The notes below the pieces were generated by a model. That model searched no databases and had not been told where the DNA came from. It saw nothing but the letters and a program-made list of their open reading frames with translations. DNA of 64,000 nucleotides from Sternotherus odoratus (Eukaryota > Chordata > Testudines > Kinosternidae), in contig JAVMKO010000001.1 in assembly GCA_032164245.1 (NCBI GenBank), positions 251,109,644 through 251,173,643 on the forward strand, given 5' to 3'. The position numbers and the translations under genes were made by a program. Shown piece after piece: positions 11,791 to 22,738 of the stretch; positions within the stretch are counted from its first letter, which is position 1, and each line of letters starts with the position of its first letter.

Positions 11791-12715
11791 GCTGATAGTT
11801 TATTGGACCTGTGAATAAGGTTTGAGGGGCTGGGGATTGTTGTTACTAAAAATTTTGCACCTCAGTAAACGAGACAAGTAATACTAGGAACTGTAATATT
11901 GATCGCCCTCCTGCTACAGTGACTGGGTTTTGCTCATTTGATAGTATGTAAATATCTACCATTATCATATTTCTTTTGTTTGTTTGTTTTTCCTTTTTCC
12001 AACCAATAAAAATAGAGTTGTGGTTCCATGTTCCCAAGGACTCATGTTGAATTGGGAAGAAACGCCTGCCAAGGTGGCCAAGGAGGGTTGTGTCTTAACT
12101 TTCCAGAGCCAGAAGTAGGAGGATGGGGCTCAAGCCATCATCATATTTAGTTTGGAGAAGGAAGAGACAGACAGACCCTGTCCCTTAGTGCTGCCATTGG
12201 CTCTTGGCAGAAGGGTTGCAGGAGAAAGGTAAAAAAAGGAGAATGTCTGGGATGGATGGGGCTGTCCGTGTGACCAAATGACAGAGCCATGCACCGCCAG
12301 ATGAGGACACGCTGGTTTTTTCCAGTGCTGAGTCCAAATCCAGGGGCATAAATCCTGTGGTGGGCAGAAAGGATTTGCAGAAGTAGCAGCAAGTGGATGA
12401 AACCTGCCTTCTGCCATGGAGCATACAGACGTTGTCTAACTGTGGAGGTGGCTTGGCTTGGGCATGCTGCGGTTCATCACATCCGATCGGGAGGATTCCA
12501 AAAACAACTGAAAGCGGCCTTGGCCCTGAGAACCCTAAAGGATGTCAGGTGGTGGCGATGCTTTCTGGCCTCCCTCAGGGCAATTCCTCCAGCTGGGTGC
12601 AGAAGGCTAGTCTGGACAGGAACTGTACTTTACACCTCCCTGAGCTGTCCTGAGTGAAACAAGGGTGAAACCAGAAAAACAAACATTAAAAATCAAAATC
12701 TTACCAAAAAAGCTT
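11791..12715. other. No gene recognised
   Basis: Several overlapping frames of 63-95 aa on both strands (12130-12657) have no recognisable domain. The first 20 bases after the CR1 weakly continue the duplicated sequence described at 11321. I see no other repeat that I can name. Confidence 0.45.
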
Positions 12716-13739
12716 CCATAGGTCTGTCAGGGGGCAGGGATCTGTATAGGGCAGTGGTTCCCAAAGTGGGCGATACCGCCCCCTGGTGGGCGCTGGAACG
12801 ATTCTGGGGGGCGATAGTAGCCTCAGGTGCAATTGGGGGGCGTTGAATAAAAATAGGGGGCAGTGAAAGAATAAAGAAAGAGGAGAAGAAGAAAATTTTG
12901 AAAAACCATTCGTACATGTTTCATCTGTTGTGTAACATAGGAAGTCGTAGTGATTAGGTACTTTATTTTTCAAATTGGGGGGCGTTGAATAAAATTATTA
13001 GTAAATTAATTAACTTAAAAAAGAAGCCGACTGCAAATAACTAATCGCGGTGATTTAAGAATGCTGCTGACAAAGATAGAGCCGAATATTAACAAATTGA
13101 TAGCAGCGCACCAGGTTCATCCTTCTCATTAGAATTATTTTTAATGCTATTCGTGATTTTTATTTAAATATTATCCTTCGTTATCGTAATTTTCTGTGTG
13201 TAATGCGAATGTTACTATGGTCGATTTCAATAAATAATTTTATAATTTTAAGCTTCAACATGTCTTATTTGCAACAATATCTTTCTTACTATGTTGTAGG
13301 ACGTAGGTAGAAATATAGATACATAAAATAACGCAAATTTGTCACTGCATCTTTCTGTTTGTTCACTTAAAGAAGGTAGATTTTAAGGGGGTGCTGAGTA
13401 ATTTTTTATCTGAAAAAGGGGCGGTAGGCCAAATAAGTTTGGGAACCTCTGGTATAGGGGTTGAGGCAGACGGGGGGCTTAGATAGGAAGTAAGGTTCTG
13501 GGGTGGTGGTGGCTAGGGGCGGGGGTGTCTGGAGGGGGCAGTCAGGGGGCAAGGAGTTGGGGGAGGGTGTTGGATGGGTCGGTGATTCTGAGGGGGGCAG
13601 TCAGGGGGCAAGAAGTGAGAGAAGGTCAGATAGGGGGCGGGCCAGGCTGTTTGGGGAGGCACAGCCTTCTCTACCTGGCCCTCCATACAATTTTGCAACC
13701 ATGATCTGGCCCTCGGGCCAAAACATTTGCCCACCCCTG
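12716..13739 (-). mobile_element. hAT element, 5' truncated, split by a younger hAT
   Basis: The flanks 12716-12743 and 13460-13739 together match the interior and one terminus of the hAT element at 45585-46233, read on the opposite strand. They share 'ggtctgtcaggg', 'gctaggggcgggggtgtctg' and 'aggcacagccttctctacct', and the terminus is 'ttgcccacccctg'. The other terminus is missing. The element is interrupted exactly by the 700-bp hAT at 12752-13451, whose 8-bp target duplication is made of its sequence. Confidence 0.75.
12752..13451 (+). mobile_element. hAT non-autonomous element, 700 bp
   Basis: The left end is CAGTGGTTCCCAAAGT and the right end, read on the minus strand, is CAGAGGTTCCCAAACT, so the terminal inverted repeats match at 14 of 16 positions. 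A perfect 8-bp duplication GTATAGGG flanks it (12744-12751 and 13452-13459), which is the hAT signature. The interior is AT-rich, contains two copies of 'ggggggcgttgaataaaa' (near 12836 and 12977), and has no transposase frame. It is inserted in an older hAT element. Confidence 0.92.
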
Positions 13740-14763
13740 CTTTAAGGGGTCTCAAATTGGGCACCCAAAATCACTGGTGACTTCTGAAAATCTTCCCTCC
13801 TGATCCTGATTTCATTGGAGGGAAATGAGCAGGGAGAACAAGTGGGTGTTGTTGGGGGTTGCATGTGGAACAGGGGGGATATTGGAGGTGTATACAGAGA
13901 TGTAATCATCCTAATTCTGGAATTATCCAGAAAGTCTTCCTGAGAAAACACAGTAGTCAGCATCTGAATTTCTATTGTAAAATAAACCAAGCAGGGGAAA
14001 AAAGGAATTTCCAGCCCTTTTTTGTTTTTTAACCTTATTAAGAAACTAAAAAGGGCACAAACTTATTTTACCTTTCTCCAACATTTCTTTCCTACTACTC
14101 AATCTTTCCAATCTTAACTTTTTGTGAGATTGTGCTCCCCCTACTTTTACCTTTTTGTGCTAGTGATAAATTCTGATGCCCACAAGACCATATTTCTGAT
14201 ACACCCTGTTTCACGTTAACTGTTAACTCTCTCGGGCAAGGGTGGAGTCAGCCCCTAACTCAGTGGAGCCCAGTGTTACTATAAGAAAATAACAAACAAT
14301 ACTTTTTAAATACTTGCATTCTAGATCATCTTTTTCTTAAAAAAAAAAAAAAAAAAAGTAGATTAGGGACAAATCTGATCAACACATTTGTCCAGTTACC
14401 TAGCAGGAATAATGATGTTTTGTGAGCTGGATGTGTGGGCGTGAGTGGGAGGGCAGTATTCCTGTGGGTATTTGATCTCCAACCCATACTGCCTGCATTT
14501 TAAAATGCTAATGATACCATGACTGAACTTTAAAAAAAATTGACGTTATGTTGTCAAGTGCTATACTAAGAAATACCAACATTTAATTGAAATGGGAAAG
14601 GATGCAGCTCTAACCAAGGAAAACTAAATGCGAGTGTGATAAATTGGACAAAATCAAGGCATACTCTCTCCCCCACACCTTTGATATATAATTCAAAAGT
14701 TGCTTTGACCTTTGTGATTGATTTTTACACTTACATACAAACTTGGCAATAGCTTCTTCCTAT
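13740..14763. other. No gene recognised; AT-rich
   Basis: I see no gene. A run of about 20 A lies near 14338-14357. The rest is ordinary AT-rich sequence without a repeat I can name. Confidence 0.5.
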
Positions 14764-14765
14764 AC

Positions 14766-14988
14766 TTCTGAATATTTTGTTATGAGAGAGAGAAGGGGGG
14801 GGGGGGGGTGAAGTTGGTCCAATAAAAGGTATGACCTCACCCACATTGTCTCTCCAATATCCTTGGACCGATATGGCTACACCTACCTTGCAACAAAGTG
14901 TTATTCCTATCCAAGATCAAAGGGCCCAGAATGTATTCTCTAATAACAATTATGCAGCACAGAGTAATAAACCTTTTGTCTAGTCAAA
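14766..14988 (+). repeat. 220-bp duplicated sequence, right copy (no CR1)
   Basis: This matches 11321-11537 at about 94-95 percent by eye, with differences such as a longer G run near 14796-14807. After 'gtctagtcaaat' it runs on into 'aaactaggctggtaattta', whereas the left copy has a CR1 at this point. It can therefore serve as the unoccupied version of that CR1 site. Confidence 0.75.
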
Positions 14989-16430
14989 TAAACTAGGCTG
15001 GTAATTTATCTTAGTATTCCTACTAATGTTTTGTTTGACTTTTTTTTATATCTTCAAGTGCAGCAATCTTTTCAACAATACAAACAGAGCTGGGGCCTTC
15101 ATGTCTGCAGTAGTTCACTAATCCATTAGAAAATGGTCTGTCAAAATAATTTTACACGTGCCAAATTAAAGTTTTCCTGACAAGAATTTTCACAAGATGC
15201 AAATAGATGTAGATTGCACCTCCCAGATTGCTTAGCACAAGAACAGATTCTAAGAGACTCACAAATTCATGAAAAAATATCCTGAAACAGAATACGGACC
15301 TGTGGGACGGGCACAGGTTAAAGTTCTAAGTCACAACAGCTAGGAAAATGTAGCCTTAATCAAATGGGTTAGCACTTCTCTTTAAACACAGCACTCTTGA
15401 TTGGTTCCCAATAACCATGATGACTTCGCTCTGTGAACTGGCTTTGATCTTGTGTCTTTTTTGGGGGTGTTCTCATCCCCAATGCATTTGCAATATCCAA
15501 AATCAATGTGTTTACAAGCTCTAGTAGAAGACAGCTTAAGTAAAAGGTTTGGTTAATGGGAAACATCAGTTCCACTTAGAATCAGCAGTATTAAACATAA
15601 CACATCAGCTTTGACTTTTGCTCATACCTAAGTGTCTCCAGAACTTATTGTGTTCCTGCCATTTGGCTAAACCACAATACAAATGTAAGCTGAAAACTCC
15701 AACACAGGTGATAGAATCAACACTGCTACAGCTCATGTGTACAAAGCAAACTGCTGAAACTTTCTTAGCAAAGTGGTGTTGGACTAGTTCCTGGTGGGTG
15801 GGAAAAGGTAGGTGTAATTGCTATCAAACAGCACAGCTGATGAGGAACTGAAAGAAGCCTCCGAGATAAATTTAAACAAAGCCAAAAACAAATGGAAATG
15901 GAAGAAATGCACTGAGAGACACCATGATGGTACAAGCAGAGAGCACCGCCACAAAGAGAACAAGGTGCTTCAGGCAGCGAAACACACACATAGAAGAGAA
16001 TTAATTCTTATACTTATTGAGCAAAAGCAGAATTGCATACTCCGTTTCTACAGCTCCTAAACTTGAAATACTCTGCCCAAGTTTTTTTCTTTAAGGGCAA
16101 AAAAAGACAATATGAAATTAATAGGAGACATCTTTGTGGTGGGCAAAATAAGCAGACAACTGTAACAGTAAGAGCTGATGGTAGCAGTTAGATTGGAACG
16201 CTTAACAAAGCTGGCAGCAGAACTGAACAGAAAAAACAGCCAAATGTTAAACAAAACAAGCTAATTAAACACCTGAAAAGAATCAGCAGCAAGGTTTGCC
16301 TTTGCTCCCAGCAGTCAGTATGCATGAGGATAACTTTGCTCATTGATGGCAAATATAGATAAACGGTGCAGTCCAGTGGCTAGGATAACAGAGCAAGTTC
16401 TACTTCCATCCATCTCTGCCAGCAAGGCTC
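14989..16430. other. No gene recognised
   Basis: Ordinary AT-rich sequence. The open frames of 60-80 aa on both strands (15369-16254) have no recognisable domain or signal. Confidence 0.5.
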
Positions 16431-16560
16431 TGTGCTACCCTCTCTGTGCTACAGTTACCCCCTCTGTAATTGCAGCTGTTCACCTGGGTAATGCTTTGAG
16501 ATCGGTGTATGAAAGTCCTAAGTGAGTACTATTGTCATTAAGTATCTTCTAAAATCTGTT
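16431..16560 (+). mobile_element. MIR/L2-type 3' end fragment
   Basis: The text 'aatgctttgagatcggtgta' followed by 'gaaagtcctaagtgagtact' is the wording of the shared 3' tail of L2 LINEs and MIR SINEs. The upstream 'ttaccccctctgtaattgca' fits a degraded MIR core. The copy is old and has no coding capacity. Confidence 0.55.
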
Positions 16561-16976
16561 TCAACTTGAACTTGAAATGCCAACATGGCACTTCTGACAC
16601 CACATGGGCCAGAGGGGGAAAGTATTATATTTACTGTTTTTATTTAGTTGTGCTAAAAGGTGTGGTGAGAAGCAGAGTCCTGTTGTATTAGGAGCCAAAC
16701 AAATGCAAGGGGACTCCTCACCTAGGTAAAGTTAATAGACATGTGTGTACGGGTCAGGGCCTAAGAAGTCAAGAAGTGTATGAAAGGTAAGACAGAAGGA
16801 CCCAATCCAAGATGTACAGTACATTTAAACCTTCGCTATTTTGGTCTGTTATTTAGTTTTGTAATTACATAAATATTTACTTTTCTGTAAATGCTTAGGG
16901 CAGCAAGTCTGCAATCCTGAGTCTACACAGAGCAACTGCAGAATTAGTGACTCCAGAGACAGACAAGTCTCCTCTG

Positions 16977-17373
16977 CAGGGCCGGCGACAGGGGGATACT
17001 ACGGGTAGAGCTGTACCGGGCCCCGGACTTTAGGGGAGCCCCAGTACACAGCAGTACCCGTAGTCATCCCCCCGTGTTGCTGGACCTGGAGAGCAGAGAA
17101 GGGGCGGGGAGGCGGCGCGGCTCTCCTCCGGACGAGCGCGCCTGTCCCCGGCAGGAACAGTGAGCACGGTCGGCGGCAGCGGCACAGTCCGGGGGAGAAA
17201 GGGCGGGGGGGAGGGGGGAGCAGCAAGGGCGGCTCGCGCCGCTCCCGGGCTCTCACTCCTGCTGCCGCTGTCAGCTGGGGGGGGGCGCTGGCTGGGCTGA
17301 GGGGGCGGCTGGGCTGGGGGGGGGGCCCAAACTATCAGAGTAGGGGGCCCCCAAATTTCTGTCGCCGGCCCTG
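16977..17373. mobile_element. hAT MITE, 397 bp, GC-rich
   Basis: The ends are CAGGGCCGGCGACAG on both sides when each is read inward, giving a 15-bp perfect terminal inverted repeat. A perfect 8-bp duplication CTCCTCTG flanks it (16969-16976 and 17374-17381). The interior is GC-rich with many CpG dinucleotides and includes a 10-bp inverted pair ACTACGGGTA/TACCCGTAGT near 16997 and 17060. The proline-rich frames on the minus strand (16999-17557) are composition artefacts. Confidence 0.93.
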
Positions 17374-18024
17374 CTCCTCTGCACAGTAGGCGTTCAGCTG
17401 TTTCCCAGAAGTGGAGACGAACAAGCAGATGTGTCATATAGGTTGTGCTGGGCATTAAGCACTTTCTGCTGCATGGGAAGCTTCGGCCAGCGACACAGGG
17501 TGTTGGGAGAATCGGAGACAGAGCAGTAGCTGAAAAATGTGAAAACCTGCACTGCAAGCTGGTGCTAGGAGGGCAGGCTGAACTGGTGCATTTGTAATGT
17601 TTACGGCTTTCAGTACCCAGTGGGGAGAAACCAGTGCTGGATGTGTCACTTTCAATCAGACTCGAGCTAAGGACTTTGCCCTAAGTCAGGGGTCGGCAAC
17701 CCGCGGCTCCGGAGCCGCATGCGGCTCTTTCATCCCTCCGATGCGGCTCCCTGTGTGTGCTAATTTTAACCGTCCCGCAGACTGTTTTCTATGCGGCCCG
17801 CCAGCACTGTCCAACCAGTGCGCGGAGCCGCAGCCGAAAGAGAGGGGCGGGGTCAATAAGAGGCGAGCGGCGGGGGGGGGGGGAGAAGAACGGAGGCGGA
17901 GCCGGGGCCGGGGCACGAGGAGAGGCGGAGCCGGCGGAGAAGTGCAAGTCGGGCCGGGGCCGGGGCCGGGGCAGGAGGCGAAGCGCGGCGGAGCCGGCGG
18001 ATAAGAGCGAGCCGGGGCCGGGGC

Positions 18025-19301
18025 TAGGGTGACCAGATCACAGGACCAGAATATCGGGACACACTGGGGCCCCGCCCACAGTCCACCCCTGCTCCTCCCA
18101 GACTCCACCCCCACCCTGCCCCAGGTCCTGCCCCCCTTCTCCTGGGGCACAGGACCCTCCCCCCCCCCACAGCTCCTCCGCGGGTCGGGGCATCAGCCCT
18201 CCTCCTAGCTCCAGGCACAGCCCCACCGTGGGTCAGGGGTACCAAGACCCCCCCCAATCCGGGCAAGCCCTGCTGTGGGTCAGGGGCACCAGCCCCCCCC
18301 AGCTCCGAGCACGGGTCGGGGGCACCAGTCCCCCCCAGCTCTGGGGAGCACACAGCCCCGCCGTGGGTCGGGGGCACCAGCCCTCCCCCCCAGCTCCGGG
18401 CACTGCACAGCCCCACTGTGGGTCGGGGGCACCACCCACCCCCAATCCGGGTACAGCCCGCTGTGGATCAGGTGCACCAATCCTCCTCCCCCCCCCCAGC
18501 TCTGGGCACTGCAGAGCCCCACCGCGGGTCGGGGACACCAGCCCTCCCCCGCCCCCAGCTCCGAGCACTGCAAAGCCCCGCCGTGGGTCAGGGCACCAGC
18601 CTTCCCCCCCATCCAGGTACAGCCCTCCCCTGATCCGGGTACAGCCCCGCCGTGGGTCGGGGGCACCAGCCTTCCCCCCCCCCCCCCATCTGAGCACTGC
18701 AAAGCCCCGCCGTGGGTCGGGGGCACCAGCCCTCCCCCCCAGCTCTGGGCACTGCACAGCCACACAGCCCCACAGCGGGTCGGGGGCACAAGCCCCCCCC
18801 CCATTCTCCAGGCAGCCGCCACCCCCCATTCTCCAGGCAGCCCTGCCTCTGGCCGGGGGCGAACCCCCCCCCTCCAAAACCACGGGCTGGGGACCCAGGG
18901 ACTTGGCTCCCGTCAGCCCGCAGCCCCCCCTCTCCCGCCCTTACCTGGCTTTTCTGATCTGGCTCCTAGGGTCAGCGGGGGAGGGGGGCCCTGCACTCCA
19001 CGTGCTATGCCGGCCACGGGCCAGAAGCACTGGCTCCAGCTGCCATTGGCTGAAAGCTGGGGGGGGGGGTCTATGCCCGCAGCTCCCATTGGCCAGGATG
19101 GAGCCAGTGCTTGTTGTGGCAGGGACTTCTGGCTCCTGTTCTTAGGAGCCGCAGGGTCCTACTGCCCACCCTTTCCTGGCAGCAGCCCCGAGCCAAAATA
19201 TCGGGACAATTAACAGTCCCGGCCATACCTCCGCCGGGACGCGGGACAAGCAACGAAATATCGGGACAGTCCCGATTTTATCGGGACATCTGGTCACCCT
19301 A
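18025..19301. mobile_element. hAT element nested in another hAT, 1.28 kb
   Basis: The left end TAGGGTGACCAGAT is matched exactly in inverted form by ATCTGGTCACCCTA on the right. The 8-mer GCCGGGGC stands on both sides (18017-18024 and 19302-19309), although the host sequence is itself a GCCGGG repeat, so this duplication is less certain than the others. The subterminal 'cgggacagtcccg' motif recurs in the relatives at 6502-6640 and 51709-52778. The interior carries a C-rich minisatellite (18217-18795) and inverted blocks around 'gcactggctcca' (about 19027 and 19100). Confidence 0.85.
18217..18795 (+). repeat. C-rich minisatellite, about 11 units
   Basis: The array repeats a unit of about 45-68 bp built on 'agccccgccgtgggtcgggg', 'gcaccagccctccccccc' and 'agctccgggcactgca'. 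I count 11 copies of the 'gtgggtc' core between 18229 and 18780. Variable unit length comes mainly from C-run length and deletion of the 'gcactgca' part. It lies wholly inside the nested hAT element. Confidence 0.9.
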
Positions 19302-19339
19302 GCCGGGGCACAAGGCAAGGCAAGGCAAGCTGGGGGAGG

Positions 19340-19930
19340 GGGGGAGGAAGAAGAGCGAGAGCACGGCTGGAGGGGAGGGGGAGGGAAGAAGAGCGAGAGC
19401 ACGGCCGGAGCGGAGGGGAGGAAGGGGGGGGAGCGGGGGGGAAGGGAGGGGGGAGCGGGGGGGAGGAAGGGGGGGAAGAAGAAGAGCGAGAGCACGGCCG
19501 GAGGGGGGGGGAGGGAAGAAGAGCGAGAGCACGGCTGGGGGGGGGGGAGGGAGGGAAGAAGAGCGAGAGCACGGCTGGAGGGGGGGGAGGGAGGGAAGAA
19601 GAGCGAGAGCACGGCCGGAGGGGGGGGGAGGGAGGGAAGAAGAGCGAGAGCACGGCCGGAGGGGGGGGGGGAGGGAGGGAAGAAGAGTGAGAGCACGGCC
19701 GGAGGGGGGGGGGAGGGAAGAAGAGCGAGAGCACGGCCGGAGGGGAGGGGGAGGGAAGAAGAGCGAGAGCACGGCCGGAGCGGGGGGGAGGAAGAAGAGC
19801 GAGAGCACGGCCGGAGCGGGGGGGAGGAAGAAGAGCGAGAGCACGGCCGGAGGGGGGGGAGGGAGGGAAGAAGAGCGAGAGCACGGCTGGAGGGGAGGGG
19901 GAGGGAAGAAGGGGGAGGGAAGAAGAGAGT
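19340..19930 (+). repeat. G/A-rich minisatellite, about 13 units
   Basis: The array repeats 'agaagagcgagagcacggcc' followed by a G-rich spacer of variable length ('ggagggggggagggagg'). I count 13 copies of 'gagagcacgg', spaced about 33-45 bp with one longer gap near 19395-19480. It lies in the right half of the outer hAT element, outside the nested one. The serine-leucine-proline frames on the minus strand are its shadow. Confidence 0.9.
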
Positions 19931-20045
19931 GTTATTTCATTTTAAATGTCAAAAGGGTTTTGTGGCTCCCAGTGTTTTCTTTACTGTGGGAAACGGGTCC
20001 AAATGGCTCTTTGAGCGGTAAAGGTTGCAGACCCCTGCCCTAAGT

Positions 20046-21617
20046 GTATTACCAATGTCTGTAAAATACCTAGCACAGCAAGTATTGCACAGATGTTGTT
20101 CCAGCCAATAGCTTGTTGCAACACTTCCACCTAGTCTAGAAAGGGCATCAGTGGGATTAGAACTCAAATTGGCTGATAGTTCTGCCCTCAGGTTTCTAGG
20201 GGAACATGTTTTAGTCTTGACTAGTATTTGTGATGATTAGATTTACTGTTCAGACTCCAGTCTCATACAGTGTCCTAAGGGAGCTCAGACCGAGTTAGAC
20301 TCTACTACCTAGGCTATTTCCAAACTTTAGATAAATGTTAAATCTCACATTATAAAATTAGGAAAAGGGGATTCCTTGAAAAGGCCCCATCAGACACGTT
20401 TACTGTGTATGGCAAGGCAACACATATTTGGGGTGGGGGGTGGGGAGAAGAGTGGGAGGGAAATACAGTCCTGCCGGAACTAGCCAGAACCACATGTTAA
20501 ACACATCCAGCATGGGGACTTCAAAATCAACATGTAAGCAAATGCTGCTCTGAATTTTAATGAGTCCCAAAGCAGTATTCAGTAGCATTTCATTGTCAGC
20601 ATGAGACAAAAGAGGGTGTGTGCTGGTCTTGGCAATAAGAAGTCGTTTATGTTACTGAAAGTCAAAGAATGAGCAGTCCTCGGTGAAAGCGGACTAAATC
20701 AAGGAGTTCTGTGAGAGTTTATGGAAGGTGACATCAGTGGAATAATTGATGAGTAAGTCATTGGAGGAGCCTACACACTCACACACAAGATGCTAGATGA
20801 GACAATAATTACAAGGCAAACAATTAATTTTGAGCAGCACCTTGCAGACAGAAACTGCCCAAAGAGTTCACCAGTCAAATAAAAGATAAGCACAGGAAAA
20901 GCATAATCCAGTCAAAAGTAAAAACATATTTAAGTAAAGATAATGGTATGGGTTGGGCTAGGCTAAAATTAATTGAAACTGGGGGAGGCGGGGAAGGGGG
21001 AAGGGTGTAACTGCCACCTTTCATTTAAGATAGCTGTAAGAACCAGTGAAGCTCATTTATGAAACAATAGCCGCCTCCACCCCAAACATAGGCACATATC
21101 TCCACTGCCTCTTCCCCTCACTCCACTTCAAAAGGCACAAGTAAGGCTGCTCAGGATTTTAAACTATGTGGGTAGAGGGGCTTGGCTAGAGCTGACTGAA
21201 AGAAGCTTGGAGCTGTGAGTAAAGAAACTCTCTCCTGTTCTTTACCCCTCCTGTGTTCAGGAACACAGGACTTGCACATTCTTTGTAAATAAACAGGACT
21301 GCATCAGAGATCCCTGAACTTTATCATCAATTTCTCCTTTTAGCAGAAACAACCCACAACCCCCTGAACTTTGGCTGTCTGCTCTGCTCCAAAGGAGTAA
21401 CAGGAATAGCAAGTAAACATCTTCAATAGGATTTTAAATCAGGCAAACAGCAACCGTGGTCAGCTAGTGACCAAAAGACATAATGAGCCATGGTTTCTTC
21501 TTTAGTGAATGGAATTCACATTGTGTAGTCAATAAACTTAGGTAGTAAATAAATCGAGAAAAACAAGGGGGAGGGTATATATCTTCAAATAAATTCAAGA
21601 TCTACTTATGGTTAAGT
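20046..21617. other. No gene recognised
   Basis: Ordinary sequence. I see neither a gene nor a repeat I can name. Confidence 0.5.
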
Positions 21618-21790
21618 CACAAAGTTGGGACTCAGGAGACAGAAGTTCTACTCTGCCACTGACTTCCTCTGAACTTGAGCAAGTCACATAATCTCCTGTG
21701 CCTCAGTTTCCACATGTAAAAATAAGTCTAGTAATTTACTTTCCAGGGTTCCTTTTTGAGGTTATATTAATTGTTGTTTGGAAATGGGTT
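21618..21790 (+). mobile_element. MIR SINE
   Basis: The wording 'gacttcctctgaacttgagc', 'aagtcacataatctcctgtg', 'cctcagtttccacatgtaaa' follows the MIR core and tail in order. It is degraded, as expected of an old amniote SINE. It ends about where the next CR1 relic begins. Confidence 0.8.
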
Positions 21791-21984
21791 TCTAGAAATG
21801 GAAATTACCATATCTGAAGTGGAAGTAAAACTTAGAGAGCTTAATGCACTGAAATCAGGGGACTGATAGTACTGTATGACTGGAGAATAGCTAACATTGT
21901 ACCTATGCATAAGAAAGGGGGGGAAATGGCCCATGCAATTACAGACATGTTAGTCTGACCTCAGTAGTATGCAAGGCTTTAGAA
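21791..21984 (+). mobile_element. CR1 LINE relic, piece 1 (early RT)
   Basis: The text 'gactggagaatagctaacat', 'tacctatgcataagaaag' and 'atgcaaggctttagaa' is the start of the CR1 RT region. It is cut at 21984 by a hAT element and continues at 22571. Confidence 0.75.
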
Positions 21985-22562
21985 CAGTGGTCGCCAACCT
22001 TTTGGTCCTCAGGGACCACTAAAGTGGCGCGGCACGCCCCCCCCCCCCGACCGGCGCGGCGCGGCCCCCCCCCCCCGCTCAACTCGCCCCCGCCCCCCGC
22101 TCGAACGCTGCTGCTCGGCCCTCCCCCTCCCCCGGCTCGAACGCTGCGGCTCGGCCCTCCCCCTCCCCCTCCCCCGGCTGCAGCGGCGCGGCTCGGGCCT
22201 CCCCCCCCCCCCAGCTCCAGCGGCGCGGCTCGGGCCTCCCCCCCCCCAGCTCCAGCGGCGCGGCTCGGGCCTCCCCCCCCCAGGCTCACGCGGCGTGGCT
22301 CGGGGGCCCCCCCAGGCTCGCGCAGCACGGCTTGGGGGCCCCCCCAGGCTCGCGCAGCACGGCTCGGGGGCCCCCCCAGGCTCACGCGGCGCGAGACAGG
22401 AGGAAGTAGCAAGCCAGCGCTTGCTGGCCGCCGGGGCGGGACAGGCGCCCGCAACCTCTTGCCTGCCCAGAGGGGCGGCCATGATGGAGCCCGGCGCTGC
22501 GGACCACTCAAATTTTCCTGCGGACCACCAGTGGTCCGCGGACCACCGGTTGGCGACCGCTG
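21985..22562. mobile_element. hAT MITE, 578 bp, with internal tandem repeat
   Basis: The left end is CAGTGGTCGCCAACC and the right end read inward is CAGCGGTCGCCAACC, and a perfect 8-bp duplication CTTTAGAA flanks it (21977-21984 and 22563-22570). The outer parts carry 'ggtccgcggaccac'-like palindromes. The interior (22090-22400) is a tandem array. It sits inside a CR1 relic, whose text joins up exactly when the element and one duplication are removed. Confidence 0.93.
22090..22400 (+). repeat. GC-rich tandem repeat, about 8 units
   Basis: Units of about 33-38 bp of the form 'gcggctcgggcctccccccc' plus 'agctccagcggc' are repeated about 8 times, with later units changing to 'cacggctcgggggccccccc'. 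The array lies inside the hAT MITE and yields the overlapping 138-196 aa frames seen on both strands, which are not genes. Confidence 0.85.
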
Positions 22563-22570
22563 CTTTAGAA

Positions 22571-22738
22571 CACATTCTGAAGGAAAGAATAATTCAATTC
22601 ATGATGGTAAATAGTAAAGGTGATGTAATACAACTTGGTTTTACCAAAGAGAGATCATACCAGATTAATCTGATTTCCTTCTTTGAGAAAATAGCTGATT
22701 TTTTAGATTAGGAAAGTACAATAGATCTAATATACTTG
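22571..22738 (+). mobile_element. CR1 LINE relic, piece 2 (RT)
   Basis: This continues piece 1: 'cacattctgaaggaaagaat', 'caacttggttttaccaaaga' and 'tttgagaaaatagctgattt' are consecutive CR1 RT wording. It is cut at 22738 by a solo LTR and continues at 23985. Confidence 0.85.

Larger units (their letters stand above)
17687..20037. mobile_element. hAT element, 2.35 kb, with nested second hAT
   Basis: The left end is CAGGGGTCGGCAACC and the right end read inward is CAGGGGTCTGCAACC. A perfect 8-bp duplication CCCTAAGT flanks the element (17679-17686 and 20038-20045). Subterminal text speaks of repeated 'gcggctc' and 'tggctct' motifs. The element is interrupted by another hAT at 18025-19301, and its right half is expanded by a G/A-rich minisatellite. 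The 100-300 aa frames across it on both strands are products of these repeats. No transposase is present. Confidence 0.92.

Noticed and set aside
18228..19213. Proline-rich frames of 305 and 312 aa (plus) and 216 aa (minus)
   Set aside because: They overlap in several frames on both strands and follow the C-rich minisatellite exactly; the composition comes from the repeat unit. They lie inside a nested hAT element with defined termini.
19142..19884. Ser/Leu/Pro-rich frames of 181-196 aa on the minus strand
   Set aside because: They are read-outs of the G/A-rich minisatellite in three parallel frames, with no start context or domain.
21939..22614. Frames of 188-196 aa on both strands
   Set aside because: They fall in the tandem array of the 578-bp hAT MITE and run past its borders into CR1 sequence, so they cannot be one gene.
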